DNA of 64,000 nt from Streptomyces bikiniensis (GCA_000716465.1 JNWL01000004.1:1-64000); one strand, 5' to 3'; positions 18,671 to 27,362 are shown, counted from the stretch's first letter. Made by a program: numbers and translations. The notes: generated by a model not told the origin, from the letters alone.

Positions 18671-18772
18671 GGCGCGTCTTCTTCCGGGGTGCGGTCGGCT
18701 GCTTCTCGGGTGCGGCGGACGGGGCGCCGGTCGGGCGTGGGCACAGGACCCTCGGACACGGACACCGGCGCG

Positions 18773-19696
18773 TCAGGCATGGACGTCGGAGAGGACCACG
18801 GAGCGGGTCAGGTTGCGGGGGGTGTCGGGGTTCAGGCCCCGGGCCTCGGCGACGGCGACGGCGAGGCGCTGCGCGCGGATCAGGTCCGCGAGGGGGTCGA
18901 GGCCGCTCTCGGAGAGGATGCCGCCGACCTTCCGCACGTCGTCCGCGAGTCCGGCGGGGAGGGCGCCGAGACCCCAGGCGACCCGGCCGGGGCCGGTGAT
19001 GCTGATCGGGCCGTGGCGGTACTCCATCGCGGGGTACGCCTCCGTCCACGCGCCCGCCGCCTCGCGCATCTTGAGGCCTGCCTCCAGGGCGAGTCCGTAG
19101 GTCCAGCCGCTGCCGAGGAAGGTGAACTGCTCGGCCACGAGGACCTTCTCGTCCAGCGGGGCGGCGAGGGCCTGCTCGGCGTCCCGCGCGGCGTCCTCGA
19201 CGGTGGCCACGCCCTCGGGGAGGGCGTCCTCGGCCTCCAGGTGCGCGCGGAAGAGGGCGAGCGCCGTGGTGGCGAAGCGGGTCTGGACGACGGACTCCTC
19301 GTCCGCGAAGTCGAGGACGGCGAGTTCGTCGGCGAGGTCCGCCACCGGGGTGGCGGGGTCGGCCGTGACCGCGCCCGTGGGGACGGTGCCGCGCAGCCGG
19401 GAGAGGAGGGCGAGGACCTCGCTGGTGGTGCCGGAGCGGGTGAGGGCGACGACCCGGTCGTAGCGGCGCCCGTACGGGAACTCGGAGGCGGCGAAGGCGT
19501 CGGTCTCGCCGTGGCCGCCGGACTCGCGCAGCTCGGCGTAGGCCAGGGCCATGAACCAGGAGGTGCCGCAGCCGACGACCGCGACCCGCTCGCCCCGCCG
19601 GGGCAGGGCGGCGACGTGCCGGGGCAGGGTGCGGGCTGCCTGGCGCCAGGTCGCCGGCTGGGAGGCGATCTCCACGGCGGTGCGGGTGGTGCTCAT
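18773..19696 (-). CDS. SIS-domain sugar isomerase/deaminase (AgaS/GlmS-like)
   Basis: A 307-residue protein with two SIS phosphosugar-binding domains: VAVVGCGTSWFMALAYAEL with ALTRSGTTSEVLALL, then FTFLGSGWTYGLALEAGLKMREAAG with EYRHGPI. It resembles AgaS and the isomerase half of GlmS, so it likely isomerises or deaminates a keto- or amino-sugar phosphate to feed the downstream aldolase. ATG 19696 has AAGGAG 7 bp upstream. The DeoR-type operator lies just upstream. Confidence 0.88.
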   Translation of the reverse strand: MSTTRTAVEIASQPATWRQAARTLPRHVAALPRRGERVAVVGCGTSWFMALAYAELRESGGHGETDAFAASEFPYGRRYDRVVALTRSGTTSEVLALLSRLRGTVPTGAVTADPATPVADLADELAVLDFADEESVVQTRFATTALALFRAHLEAEDALPEGVATVEDAARDAEQALAAPLDEKVLVAEQFTFLGSGWTYGLALEAGLKMREAAGAWTEAYPAMEYRHGPISITGPGRVAWGLGALPAGLADDVRKVGGILSESGLDPLADLIRAQRLAVAVAEARGLNPDTPRNLTRSVVLSDVHA

Positions 19697-19728
19697 GCCG
19701 ATCTCCTTGCAAGAAAGACTGCGCGATA

Positions 19729-19762
19729 TTGAATGAACATGCTCGAAGTAGAACTCATTCAA
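19729..19762. promoter_or_regulatory. DeoR operator candidate between SIS and deoR-type genes
   Basis: TTGAATGA (19729-19736) and TCATTCAA (19755-19762) form a perfect 8-bp inverted repeat with an 18-nt centre. AACATGC recurs at 19736-19742 and 19768-19774. The AT-rich composition stands out in this genome. The site lies between divergent genes, as expected for an autoregulated DeoR repressor. Confidence 0.7.
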
Positions 19763-19845
19763 GCAGAAACATGCACGCCGTTTCCAGATCCCACGCTTGT
19801 CGGCGGCTAGAATCGGACGCTCGCACGACCGGGAGGGAGGGACCC

Positions 19846-20655
19846 ATGTCCAAGCACGAGCGGTGGAACACGCTCCTCGAACTACTGGCGGCCTCGGGAA
19901 AGGTCGAGGTGGAGGAGGCGGCGACCGCGCTCGACGTCTCCGCGGCCACGATCCGCCGGGACCTCGACGAGCTCGCCGAGCAGCAGCTCCTCGTGCGCAC
20001 GCGGGGCGGCGCGGTCGCGCACGGCGTGTCGTACGAACTCCCCCTGCGGTACAAGTCGACGCGGCACGCCCCGGAGAAGAAGCGGATCGCGGAGGCCGCC
20101 GCCGATCTGGTCGCGCCCGGCGAGGTCGTCGGGCTCAACGGCGGCACGACGACGACCGAGGTGGCACGGGCGCTCGCGCTGCGGTTCGCGAGCGGGCGCG
20201 CCGAGGCCCCGGTACCGGCGACGGCGCCCGCGGGACCGGCGCTGACCGTGGTCACCAACGCGCTCAACATCGCGGGCGAGCTGGCGGTGCGCCCGCAGAT
20301 CAAGATCGTCACCACGGGCGGCGTCGCCCGCCCCCAGACCTACGAGCTGGTCGGCCCGCTGACGGCGGGGGTGCTCGGCGAAGTGGTGCTGGACGTGGTG
20401 GTACTGGGGGTCGACGGGGTCGACGCCCAGCTGGGCGTGATGGCGCACCACGAGGACGAGGCGAGCATCAGCCGGCTCTTCGCGGAGCGGGCGAGCCGGG
20501 TCGTCGTGGTGACCGACTCCTCGAAGATGGGCCGCCGGGCGTTCGCGCGGATCTGCGGTCTGGACCGGATCGACACCCTCGTGACCGACACGGACATCGC
20601 GCCGGAGACGGTCGCCCAGCTCACCGAGGCCGGGGTGAAGGTCCTCACCGTCTGA
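19846..20655 (+). CDS. DeoR/GlpR-family transcriptional regulator
   Basis: A 269-residue repressor. The N-terminal winged helix reads VEVEEAATALDVSAATIRRDLDELAEQQLLVRTRGGAV. The C-terminal DeoR sensor domain is related to ribose-5-phosphate isomerase and includes VGLNGGTTTTEVARAL and VVVTDSSKMGRRAFARI. It is divergent from the SIS/aldolase genes and probably represses them until a phosphosugar binds. ATG 19846 follows GGGAGGGAGGG. Confidence 0.93.
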   Translation: MSKHERWNTLLELLAASGKVEVEEAATALDVSAATIRRDLDELAEQQLLVRTRGGAVAHGVSYELPLRYKSTRHAPEKKRIAEAAADLVAPGEVVGLNGGTTTTEVARALALRFASGRAEAPVPATAPAGPALTVVTNALNIAGELAVRPQIKIVTTGGVARPQTYELVGPLTAGVLGEVVLDVVVLGVDGVDAQLGVMAHHEDEASISRLFAERASRVVVVTDSSKMGRRAFARICGLDRIDTLVTDTDIAPETVAQLTEAGVKVLTV

Positions 20656-20720
20656 CCCACCCATGGCCATTGGTACGCGGTCAGACCAATCACACCGCGG
20701 GGAGACCCGTACTTCCGGTT

Positions 20721-20738
20721 GTTAACCCAGTAATTACC
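20721..20738 (+). promoter_or_regulatory. PHO-box-like direct repeat upstream of phospholipase C
   Basis: GTTAACC-CAGT-AATTACC shows two 7-bp units at 11-bp spacing, like the GTTCACC-N4-GTTCACC PhoP boxes of Streptomyces. The first unit matches 6/7 and the second 4/7. It lies about 85 bp before the phospholipase start, in a conspicuously AT-rich patch. The adjoining ACACGTGTGT (20739-20748) is palindromic at its core. Confidence 0.45.
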
Positions 20739-20823
20739 ACACGTGTGTATACCTTTGAGCACCCCTCACTTCATCATGTGTCCGACGTGCCGCCGGGGCA
20801 CGCCGTGACACGAGAGGCGGGGC

Positions 20824-22848
20824 ATGCTTCCCATCAGCCGCAGGGGGTTCGTCGGCATCGGCGCGGGGCTCGTGGCGGGGGCGGCGCTGCCGCCGGCGCC
20901 CGCGTCGGCCGTCGCGCGGGCCGCGACCGGCACCCTCACCGACGTCCGGCACGTGGTGATCCTCATGCAGGAGAACCGCAGCTTCGACCACTACTTCGGC
21001 ACCCTGCGCGGGGTGCGGGGCTTCGCCGACCGCGCGGCGGGCAACCTGCCCGGCGGCTGGGGAACCTTCAACCAGCCGAACCTGGGCGGCCGCCAGTACC
21101 CGTGGAAGCTCAGCGACACCCCGCCGGCCGGAGGGGTGGACGGTGAGACCCTGGCGCAGTGCAACGGCGACCTGCCGCACAGCTGGACCTCGCAGCACGC
21201 GGCCTGGAACAAGGGACGCCTCGACCACTGGGTGACGGGCGTGGGCAACGTCCGCACCCTCGGCCACCTCGACCGCGAGGACATCCCCTTCCACCACGCG
21301 CTCGCCGACCACTACACGATCTGCGACGCGTACTTCTGCTCGGCGCTCAGCGCCACCGGCCCCAACCGCACCTTCCTGTGGAGCGGGAAGATCGACGCCT
21401 CCAGCAAGGACGGCGGCGAGGAGCGGGGCCTGACCTGGGAGACGTACGCGGAGGCGCTCCAGCGCGCCGGGGTGAGCTGGAAGGTCTACCAGAACGCCCA
21501 GGACAACTACGGCGACAACGGCCTCGCGTACTTCAAGAGGTTCACCGACGCGCGGCCCGGCGACCCGTTGTACGACCGGGGCATGGGCTCGGTCCCGAAG
21601 GTGACCGGCTCGACCCCGGACGACATCGCGGCGGCGATCCGCGCGGACGTCCTGGCGGGCACCCTGCCGCAGGTGTCGTGGGTGGTCGCGAGCGAGGCGT
21701 TCTCCGAGCACCCCTACGCCCCGCCCGGGGACGGCGCGCACTTCGTCGACCTCGTCTACCGGGCCCTGGCCGCGAACGCCGAGGTGTTCGACTCGACCGT
21801 GCTGTTCCTCAACTACGACGAGAACGACGGCTTCTTCGACCACGTGCCGCCGCCGGTCGCCCCGCCGGGCACGCCGGGCGAGTACCTCGACGGCGTGCCG
21901 ATCGGTCTGGGCTTCCGCGTCCCCATGCTCGTCATGTCCCCGTGGACCCGGGGCGGCTGGGTGAGCTCCGAGGTCTTCGACCACACCTCCGTGCTGCGCT
22001 TCCTGGAGACCTGGACGACGGCCCTCGGCACCCCGGCCGCCTGCCCCCACATCAGCGCCTGGCGACGGAAGGTGACGGGCGATCTGACCGGTGTCTTCGA
22101 CTTCGCCCGCCCGGTGTACGGGGTGCCCGCCGGGCTGCCGTCGACGGCGAAGGTGATCGGCCAGGCCACCTGCAAGCCACTGCCGAACCCGGTCCCGCAG
22201 AACAACGCGCTGCCCGCGCAGGAGCCCGGCACCCGGCCGGCGCGCGCCCTTCCGTACCAGGTGAACGGCAATCTGGACCGCTTCGAGTTCGGCTCGGGCG
22301 GCAAGATCCTGGCCTGGTTCTCGATGACGAACCAGGGGCCGGAGGCCAGGCGGGCCGCACACTTCTCGATCCACCCGCACCAGCACCGCGACACGGCCGC
22401 CTGGCAGTACACCGTGGACCCCGGCGGCACGGCCACCGACTTCTTCAACATCGGTACGGGCTCGGGGTCCGGGAAGTACGACCTCTCGATGATGGGGCCC
22501 AACCGCTTCCTGCGCCGCTTCGTCGGCGACGCCTCCAAGGCGGGCAGGGACGTCGAGGTGGCGGCCCGGTTCGCGATCGAGCCGGGGACCGGCAGGACGG
22601 CCCTCTGGTTCAGGATGACCAACGCCTCCGGCGGGCCCGTCACCTTCACGATCCGCTCCCACGCCTACCGGACGGACGGCCCGTGGACGTACACGGTGCC
22701 GGCGGGCTCCGCCACCGAGGACTTCTTCAACGCCGTCGCCCACCACAAGGGCTGGTACGACTTCACGATCACCGCCGACGTCGACGGGACCTGGTCACGC
22801 CGGTACACCGGCCACATCGAGAACGGGGCCCCGAGCGTCAGCGGCTGA
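20824..22848 (+). CDS. Tat-exported phosphocholine-specific phospholipase C
   Basis: A 674-residue enzyme of the acid-phosphatase-superfamily phospholipase C group (PlcH/PlcN type). It starts with a twin-arginine signal (SRRGFVGIGAGLVAGAAL). Active-site segments follow: VVILMQENRSFDHYFGTLRGVRGF, TGPNRTFLWSG, VLFLNYDENDGFFDHVPPP and FDHTSVLRFLETW. Two C-terminal DUF756-like beta domains follow (from about 470). It hydrolyses phospholipid headgroups outside the cell and so releases phosphate. A PHO-box-like sequence upstream fits phosphate-starvation control. Confidence 0.93.
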   Translation: MLPISRRGFVGIGAGLVAGAALPPAPASAVARAATGTLTDVRHVVILMQENRSFDHYFGTLRGVRGFADRAAGNLPGGWGTFNQPNLGGRQYPWKLSDTPPAGGVDGETLAQCNGDLPHSWTSQHAAWNKGRLDHWVTGVGNVRTLGHLDREDIPFHHALADHYTICDAYFCSALSATGPNRTFLWSGKIDASSKDGGEERGLTWETYAEALQRAGVSWKVYQNAQDNYGDNGLAYFKRFTDARPGDPLYDRGMGSVPKVTGSTPDDIAAAIRADVLAGTLPQVSWVVASEAFSEHPYAPPGDGAHFVDLVYRALAANAEVFDSTVLFLNYDENDGFFDHVPPPVAPPGTPGEYLDGVPIGLGFRVPMLVMSPWTRGGWVSSEVFDHTSVLRFLETWTTALGTPAACPHISAWRRKVTGDLTGVFDFARPVYGVPAGLPSTAKVIGQATCKPLPNPVPQNNALPAQEPGTRPARALPYQVNGNLDRFEFGSGGKILAWFSMTNQGPEARRAAHFSIHPHQHRDTAAWQYTVDPGGTATDFFNIGTGSGSGKYDLSMMGPNRFLRRFVGDASKAGRDVEVAARFAIEPGTGRTALWFRMTNASGGPVTFTIRSHAYRTDGPWTYTVPAGSATEDFFNAVAHHKGWYDFTITADVDGTWSRRYTGHIENGAPSVSG

Positions 22849-22856
22849 CCCCGGCC

Positions 22857-22910
22857 GCCCGGGCGGCGGGCCCTCGCGCCCGGGCGGCGGGGCCCACTCG
22901 CCCGGGCGGC
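22857..22910. repeat. GCCCGGGCGGC repeats between convergent genes
   Basis: GCCCGGGCGGC occurs at 22857, 22878 and 22900 (period 21-22 bp) between the phospholipase stop and the end of the next gene. GCCCGGGC is self-complementary, so the array could fold and act as a terminator. Confidence 0.6.
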
Positions 22911-22914
22911 ACCG

Positions 22915-23616
22915 TCAGCGGCCGGCGTGCGCGGCGCGGCGGATCGTGGCGTCGAGGAGGGCGAGCGCGTCGTCGGCCGTGCGCCCCGGGGCCCGGTTCC
23001 ACGGGCCGATGAGGTCCCCCCAGCCGCGCGACCGCAGCTCGGTCATGATCCAGGCGGCCGCCTCGTTCATGGTGTCCGCGCCGCCGTAGCCGAGGCGGTG
23101 GGCGGCGAGGAGCGCCCCGCAGACGCAGCGGGCCCCGCGTCTGTCACGGAGTCTGTACGGGGCGTTCTGCCAGCCCCACTCGGTCAGGACGAGGCGCGCG
23201 TACCCGAGGTGGACCGAGGGGCGCAGCTCGGCCTGTCCGATGCGGCGCCAGGCGTGGAGGCGGTCCGGCAGTACGGCTCCGATCCGGCCGGGGAGGCGGC
23301 GTTCGGCGGGGCCCGGCGCCGGGAGCGCGTCGAGCGCCTCGGCCACGAGCCGGTCCACGGGCACGCTGAGCAGGTCCCGCCAGCTCCGCTCCTCCCCCGG
23401 CGACGGGGGTGCGGGGGCGGGCGCGGACGGCTCGGGCGCGGACGGTGCCGGTGCGGACGGTGCCGGTGCGGTCCAGTCGGTGACGATCCGCTGCCAGACT
23501 GCGCTCTCGTAGAGGGCGGCGGCCTCGCGGTCGAGGGCGTCGGGGGCGTCAAGGACGCCGGGAGCATCCAGGACGCCGGGGGCGTCGGGGGTGAGCTGGG
23601 GGGCGGTGGGGGGCAT
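22915..23616 (-). CDS. Hypothetical protein, DUF6197-like C-terminus
   Basis: A 233-residue cytoplasmic protein. Residues 1-85 are Pro/Ala-rich with repeated DAPGVLDAP and PAPSAP units. The C-terminal part (CVCGALLAAHRLGY to WNRAPGRTADDALALLDATIRRAA) resembles the short Streptomyces family DUF6197. Function is unknown. The ATG at 23616 starts the conserved reading; an upstream extension in this frame is not convincing. It is divergent from the c-di-AMP riboswitch region. Confidence 0.65.
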   Translation of the reverse strand: MPPTAPQLTPDAPGVLDAPGVLDAPDALDREAAALYESAVWQRIVTDWTAPAPSAPAPSAPEPSAPAPAPPSPGEERSWRDLLSVPVDRLVAEALDALPAPGPAERRLPGRIGAVLPDRLHAWRRIGQAELRPSVHLGYARLVLTEWGWQNAPYRLRDRRGARCVCGALLAAHRLGYGGADTMNEAAAWIMTELRSRGWGDLIGPWNRAPGRTADDALALLDATIRRAAHAGR

Positions 23617-23980
23617 CGGGCGGCTCCTGGGTCGGTCGACTCCATCCTTGAGATGAATGTCGGCTTTGCGAGCTTTGCCCTTGAGCGACCACGATGCCAC
23701 CAAAGGTACCCCATCGCCCTCGAAACCCCCACCACATAGATTTTCGCCCTATTTCCCCATCAATGGAATTACGCCGCATATTCGGACATAACTCACCGGG
23801 TGATGCGACTCACTCCGCACGGCCCGCCGCACGGCGCCGGCCTCCCCGCCCCGTACCGCGCAAGGAAGTTCGGCCCCTTTCCGGGCCATCCGATCTTGAA
23901 TTCTCCGAATTCGGTGATCCTTTTACGGGCGCCGCCGCCCTGATCCTCTTGTTATTCGCCGCATTACTGGCCTACGGTCA
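23617..23980. other. Gene-free AT-richer intergenic region
   Basis: No convincing gene. The stretch is clearly lower in GC than its surroundings around 23640-23800 and carries the divergent promoters for the hypothetical gene and for the riboswitch transcript. A forward open frame (23694-24080) with one hydrophobic stretch runs into the riboswitch and lacks a ribosome-binding site, so it is not called. Confidence 0.6.
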
Positions 23981-24165
23981 CCCCCATTCGAGCGGAACGC
24001 CTAATCCTGCCACCGCTCGGAAACCTCCCTTTTCACCCGACGGCAGGAGCGGGGGACCCACGAATACGCCGGTCCGGTGATCCGGAACGGCTCGGGGTGC
24101 AGCCGCGTGCGCGCGGCCGGACACCTCCCGTCCGAACCCGACAGCTCACCTCGTAGGCGCCGGAG
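23981..24165 (+). ncRNA. Cyclic di-AMP riboswitch (ydaO-yuaA class)
   Basis: The leader of the LysM gene carries conserved ydaO-class blocks in order: CGCCTAATCCTGCC (23999-24012), GGCAGGAGCGGGGGACCCACG (24042-24062), CTCGGGGTGCAGCCGC (24091-24106) and CACCTCGTAGGCGCCGG (24147-24163). The last lies just before the ribosome-binding site. Actinobacterial members of this class sit before rpf, LysM and NlpC/P60 wall-hydrolase genes and switch expression off when c-di-AMP is high. Exact ends are estimated. Confidence 0.88.
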
Positions 24166-24177
24166 AGGAATCCCGTC

Positions 24178-25074
24178 ATGCCTGCACACGGTAAGCACCG
24201 CCGCCCCCGCCGCAACCACGTCTCCCGTGGCCTCGCCCTGGTCGGAACGGGTGGGGCCGTGCTGTCCCTGCCCCTGCTCGCCCCCGCCACGGCCGGCGCC
24301 GCGCCCGCCGCCGGGGCCCCGGCGATCGCCGCCGAGGCCTTCACCGCCCCCGTCGCCCCGGCCGCCGCCAAGGCTCCGGCCGCCGCGGAGACCACGCGCA
24401 CGTACACCGTCGTGAGCGGTGACTCGCTTTCCCTGATCGCCCACAAGAAGGGAATTCAGGGGGGCTGGAAGAGCCTTTACCGCGCCAACCAGAGCGCCGT
24501 GGGTGACAACCCGTCACTCATTCACCCCGGTCTGGAACTGACGATTCATCGGGGCGCCGCCGAGGCCGCCCCCGCTCAGGCGAAGACGCAGGAAAGGGCG
24601 GAGCGGAAGGCCACCGCGAAGGCGGAGGAGTCCACCTCGGCCGACCGGGCGAGCCGCTCCGAGCGCCGCGCGACCGCCTCGTCCGCCGGCACCGCCACGG
24701 GCGCCTCCGCCGCCGCTCCGGCCGCCGCCGCCCCGGCCGCCGTCACCCAGTACGCCGACAACCTCGACGGCTGGATCCGGCAGTCGCTGGACATCATGGC
24801 CCAGCACGGCATCCCCGGCTCCTACGAGGGCATCCACCGCAACATCATGCGCGAGTCCTCCGGCAACCCGCTGGCCATCAACAACTGGGACATCAACGCC
24901 GTCAACGGCACCCCCTCGAAGGGCCTCCTCCAGGTCATCGAGCCGACGTTCCTCGCCTACCACGTGCCCGGCACGTCGATGGACCTGTACGACCCGGTCG
25001 CCAACATCACCGCCGCCTGCAACTACGCGGCCGACCGCTACGGCTCCATCGACAACGTCAACGGGGCCTACTGA
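24178..25074 (+). CDS. Secreted LysM-domain lytic transglycosylase-like protein
   Basis: A 298-residue exported cell-wall protein. A signal peptide (KHRRPRRNHVSRGLALVGTGG to ATAGA) precedes a LysM domain (YTVVSGDSLSLIAHKKGIQGGWKSLYRANQ, about 80-125). A charged Ala-rich linker follows, then an SLT/lysozyme-like domain from about 190 (MAQHGIPGSYEGIHRNIMRESSGNPLAINNWD, then GLLQVIEPTF). The Glu in MRESSGNP is the likely catalytic acid. It is controlled by the upstream c-di-AMP riboswitch, linking muralytic activity to spore or growth-state signalling. Confidence 0.92.
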   Translation: MPAHGKHRRPRRNHVSRGLALVGTGGAVLSLPLLAPATAGAAPAAGAPAIAAEAFTAPVAPAAAKAPAAAETTRTYTVVSGDSLSLIAHKKGIQGGWKSLYRANQSAVGDNPSLIHPGLELTIHRGAAEAAPAQAKTQERAERKATAKAEESTSADRASRSERRATASSAGTATGASAAAPAAAAPAAVTQYADNLDGWIRQSLDIMAQHGIPGSYEGIHRNIMRESSGNPLAINNWDINAVNGTPSKGLLQVIEPTFLAYHVPGTSMDLYDPVANITAACNYAADRYGSIDNVNGAY

Positions 25075-25153
25075 GTCCCCGTTCGGTGCGGCCGACCGGC
25101 CGGACCGCGGGCCGGTACGGCGCCGGACGCCCGCGCGTCGGCTCCGGTGCACG

Positions 25154-25192
25154 GGAAGGCCCCGCCGGGTCGGTGGACCGGCGGGGCCTTCC
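25154..25192. terminator. Strong terminator after the LysM gene
   Basis: A perfect 15-bp stem (25154-25168 with 25178-25192) with a 9-nt loop. The stem ends in GGAA/TTCC, giving partial tract character both ways. It separates the LysM gene from the convergent immunity candidate. Confidence 0.85.
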
Positions 25193-25227
25193 TCCGGGGA
25201 TTCGCCGTGCGGCGGGCTCCCCGGGCG

Positions 25228-25809
25228 TCAGAGCGGGCGGGCGGGAGCGAGCAGCGTCAGATCCCCACCGGCCTCCTCGCTCCTCAGCCCGGGCCGCGAC
25301 CGCAGGAGCGTCCGCGTGAGCGGCTCGCGTGCGAGGACCCGGTCCGGGAAGACCGGCGCCCCGTCTCCGTCGTAGAGCACGGCCGAGTCCCAGTCGGCAG
25401 GGTCACTCGCACCCTGCCGGTCGACGATCACGGCGCGGGTCGGGACCGGCAGTGCCGTCGTCGCCGCGATGACGGCCGCCTCGACCGCGTCGGCCTGCTC
25501 GGGCGTGAGGCCGTCCAGCCACAAGGTCTGGATCTCGCAGCCGAGCGGTTCGTACAGGAACTCGTCGGTCACGTCGACGTCGGCGGAGAACCACCAGTTC
25601 ACCGTGAGGGACGCGATGCGCAGGCCCAGCAGGCGGCCCAGCTCCTCCCTGCTCATGGGGACGCCGTCGCCCTCGACGTCGAGCACCACGGCCGCGCCCC
25701 GCGCGGGGTGCGCGAGCGCGAGGCCGTGCGCACCGAAGACCTCCGCCTGCTCGGCGAGGACCGGCGTGGCCGCCGACTCCCGGTACCACCGGATGAACCC
25801 GTCGGTCAT
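25228..25809 (-). CDS. Candidate immunity protein for the adjacent toxin
   Basis: A 193-residue acidic soluble protein with no signal peptide; I do not recognise its family. Segments include FIRWYRESAATPVLAEQAEVFG, IASLTVNWWFSADVDVTDEFLYEPLG and TLWLDGLTPEQADAVEAAVIAATTAL. Its ATG (25809) overlaps the stop of the toxin-like gene as ATGA, giving tight translational coupling. This is the standard arrangement for a polymorphic-toxin immunity gene. Function is inferred from that context and from its unlikeness to known enzymes. Confidence 0.7.
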   Translation of the reverse strand: MTDGFIRWYRESAATPVLAEQAEVFGAHGLALAHPARGAAVVLDVEGDGVPMSREELGRLLGLRIASLTVNWWFSADVDVTDEFLYEPLGCEIQTLWLDGLTPEQADAVEAAVIAATTALPVPTRAVIVDRQGASDPADWDSAVLYDGDGAPVFPDRVLAREPLTRTLLRSRPGLRSEEAGGDLTLLAPARPL

Positions 25810-27362
25810 GACTGGCAGCTCGGCAGCGTGAAGATGTGGACGTTCTCGTCTCCGAAGACCTTCTCGGCCTGCTTGATCGCCGACTCCGGCGTGTTGTCGG
25901 CCAGGTAGGAGACCGCCTTCACGCCGGCCTCGCCGGCCGCGTACTTGTTGATCTTGAGGGCCTTTCCGAACCTGGACGGGTTGGCGGCCTTGGCGCCGCC
26001 GCCGACGTAGATGTACTCACCGTTCGGCCCGATGACGTCGAGACCGCTCGATCCCACGTTGGGCATGACGATCTTGATGTCCTGGCCCTTGTCGTCCTCG
26101 GCCACCGTTCCGCCGACCAGCTTAGCGATGTTCTCCTCGCGCTTGAGGCCGATGTTCTCCGCGTCCTTGCCACCGGACATCACCACGAACGAGCCGCGCG
26201 CGACACCCGCCGACAGCGCGGAACTCCGCGCCGAACCGTTCTTCTTCTTGCCCGTCACGCACGCCGGAAGCTTCTTCCAGACGTCGTCGAGGATCTCCTC
26301 GCCCTTGTCGACGAGCTTCTTCGCCCGGGCCGACTTGTCGAGGAAGTCGTTGATGCCGAGGATGATCTTCCCGAGCTTCGGGAGCTTGCCGACCACCTTG
26401 ACGGCCTTCGCCCAGGGCAGACTGCCGACGATCGCCCACAGGCAGGTCGGAATGTCGGGATCGTCCCAGCACTCCTTGATGTCCTCGGCGACGAGTTCGA
26501 CGAGCAGCTCGGCGCCGTTGTCCATCAGGTAGTCGAGCAGGTCCTGCTGCGCGAGGGCCTTGGCCGCCTCGTACTCCGCGACGCTGAGGCCCGCCGCTTC
26601 GAGCGCCTTGCGCTCGGCCTCCTCCAGGGAGTAGCCGTCCCCCTTCTCCTTGCTCCCGGCGGCCTCCTCGGCATGGGTGCCGGCGTTCTTGGCAGCGGCC
26701 TCGGCCGACGTGGCGTGCTTCTCGGCGGATTCCGCGAGCCCGGCGGCGCCGGCGGCGTCCTTCTCCGCCCGGGTCGCCGCGTCCTGCGCGAGGCCGGCCT
26801 CCTTCTCCGCCAGGGCGGCGGCGCCGGCGGCGGCCGCCGCGTGGTTCTCCGCTTCGGCGGCGGCGCCCCGGGCCCGCTGCGCCTCGCCCCCGGCCCGGGT
26901 CGCCGCGGTGCGTGCCGCCGCCGCGTCCGCGAAGGCCTCGCCGGCGGCCCGGCGGGCGAGCTTCGCGTCGGCCTGCGCCCGGGCGTCGGCCTCCCGGGCC
27001 CGTGCCGAGGCGGCCCGGGCCTCGGCACCGTCCTCGGCGGCCTGGGCGGCGGACTTCATCGCGGCCGCCGAGGAGCGCGCCGCGTCCGCGGAGGAACGGG
27101 CCGCTGCCGCCGCCGCCTTGAACGCGGGCGCCACCCGGGCGTTGGCGCGTGCGGCCGCGGCTTCGGCCGCCTCGGCGGCCTTGACCGCCTCCGTCGCCCG
27201 TGCCTCGGCCTTGACGGCCTCCTCCCGGCCCACGGCCAGGGACGCCCGGGCCACCTCGGCGGCGAAGTCGGCGTTCACGTCAGCGCCGGTGAACGGCGCG
27301 GTGAGGAGGATCGCGGTGTTCGCCGTGCGACGGTTCGGAGATCCACTCCGGCGACGTCTCAC
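25806..27362 (-). CDS. Polymorphic-toxin-like protein: Ala-rich helical region plus C-terminal nuclease-like domain (probably N-terminally truncated)
   Basis: About 518 residues. The first 250 are an Ala/Glu/Arg-rich coiled-coil region like the stalk of Streptomyces ALF-repeat toxins. Next comes a conserved helical segment (AQQDLLDYLMDNGAELLVELVAEDIKECWDD, then DVWKKLPAC). The last 135 residues contain REENIAKLVGG and LDVIGPNGEYIYVGGGAKA, resembling a PD-(D/E)xK-type nuclease toxin. Full-length relatives carry a signal peptide and long repeat domains; none is present here. The start is uncertain: GTG 27362 was chosen, with GGGGGA close upstream. The next gene overlaps by ATGA. Confidence 0.7.
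   Translation of the reverse strand: MRRRRSGSPNRRTANTAILLTAPFTGADVNADFAAEVARASLAVGREEAVKAEARATEAVKAAEAAEAAAARANARVAPAFKAAAAAARSSADAARSSAAAMKSAAQAAEDGAEARAASARAREADARAQADAKLARRAAGEAFADAAAARTAATRAGGEAQRARGAAAEAENHAAAAAGAAALAEKEAGLAQDAATRAEKDAAGAAGLAESAEKHATSAEAAAKNAGTHAEEAAGSKEKGDGYSLEEAERKALEAAGLSVAEYEAAKALAQQDLLDYLMDNGAELLVELVAEDIKECWDDPDIPTCLWAIVGSLPWAKAVKVVGKLPKLGKIILGINDFLDKSARAKKLVDKGEEILDDVWKKLPACVTGKKKNGSARSSALSAGVARGSFVVMSGGKDAENIGLKREENIAKLVGGTVAEDDKGQDIKIVMPNVGSSGLDVIGPNGEYIYVGGGAKAANPSRFGKALKINKYAAGEAGVKAVSYLADNTPESAIKQAEKVFGDENVHIFTLPSCQS

Noticed and set aside
23694-24080. Forward ORF of 128 codons with one hydrophobic stretch
   Set aside because: It runs through the conserved c-di-AMP riboswitch, has no ribosome-binding site and shows no coding bias.
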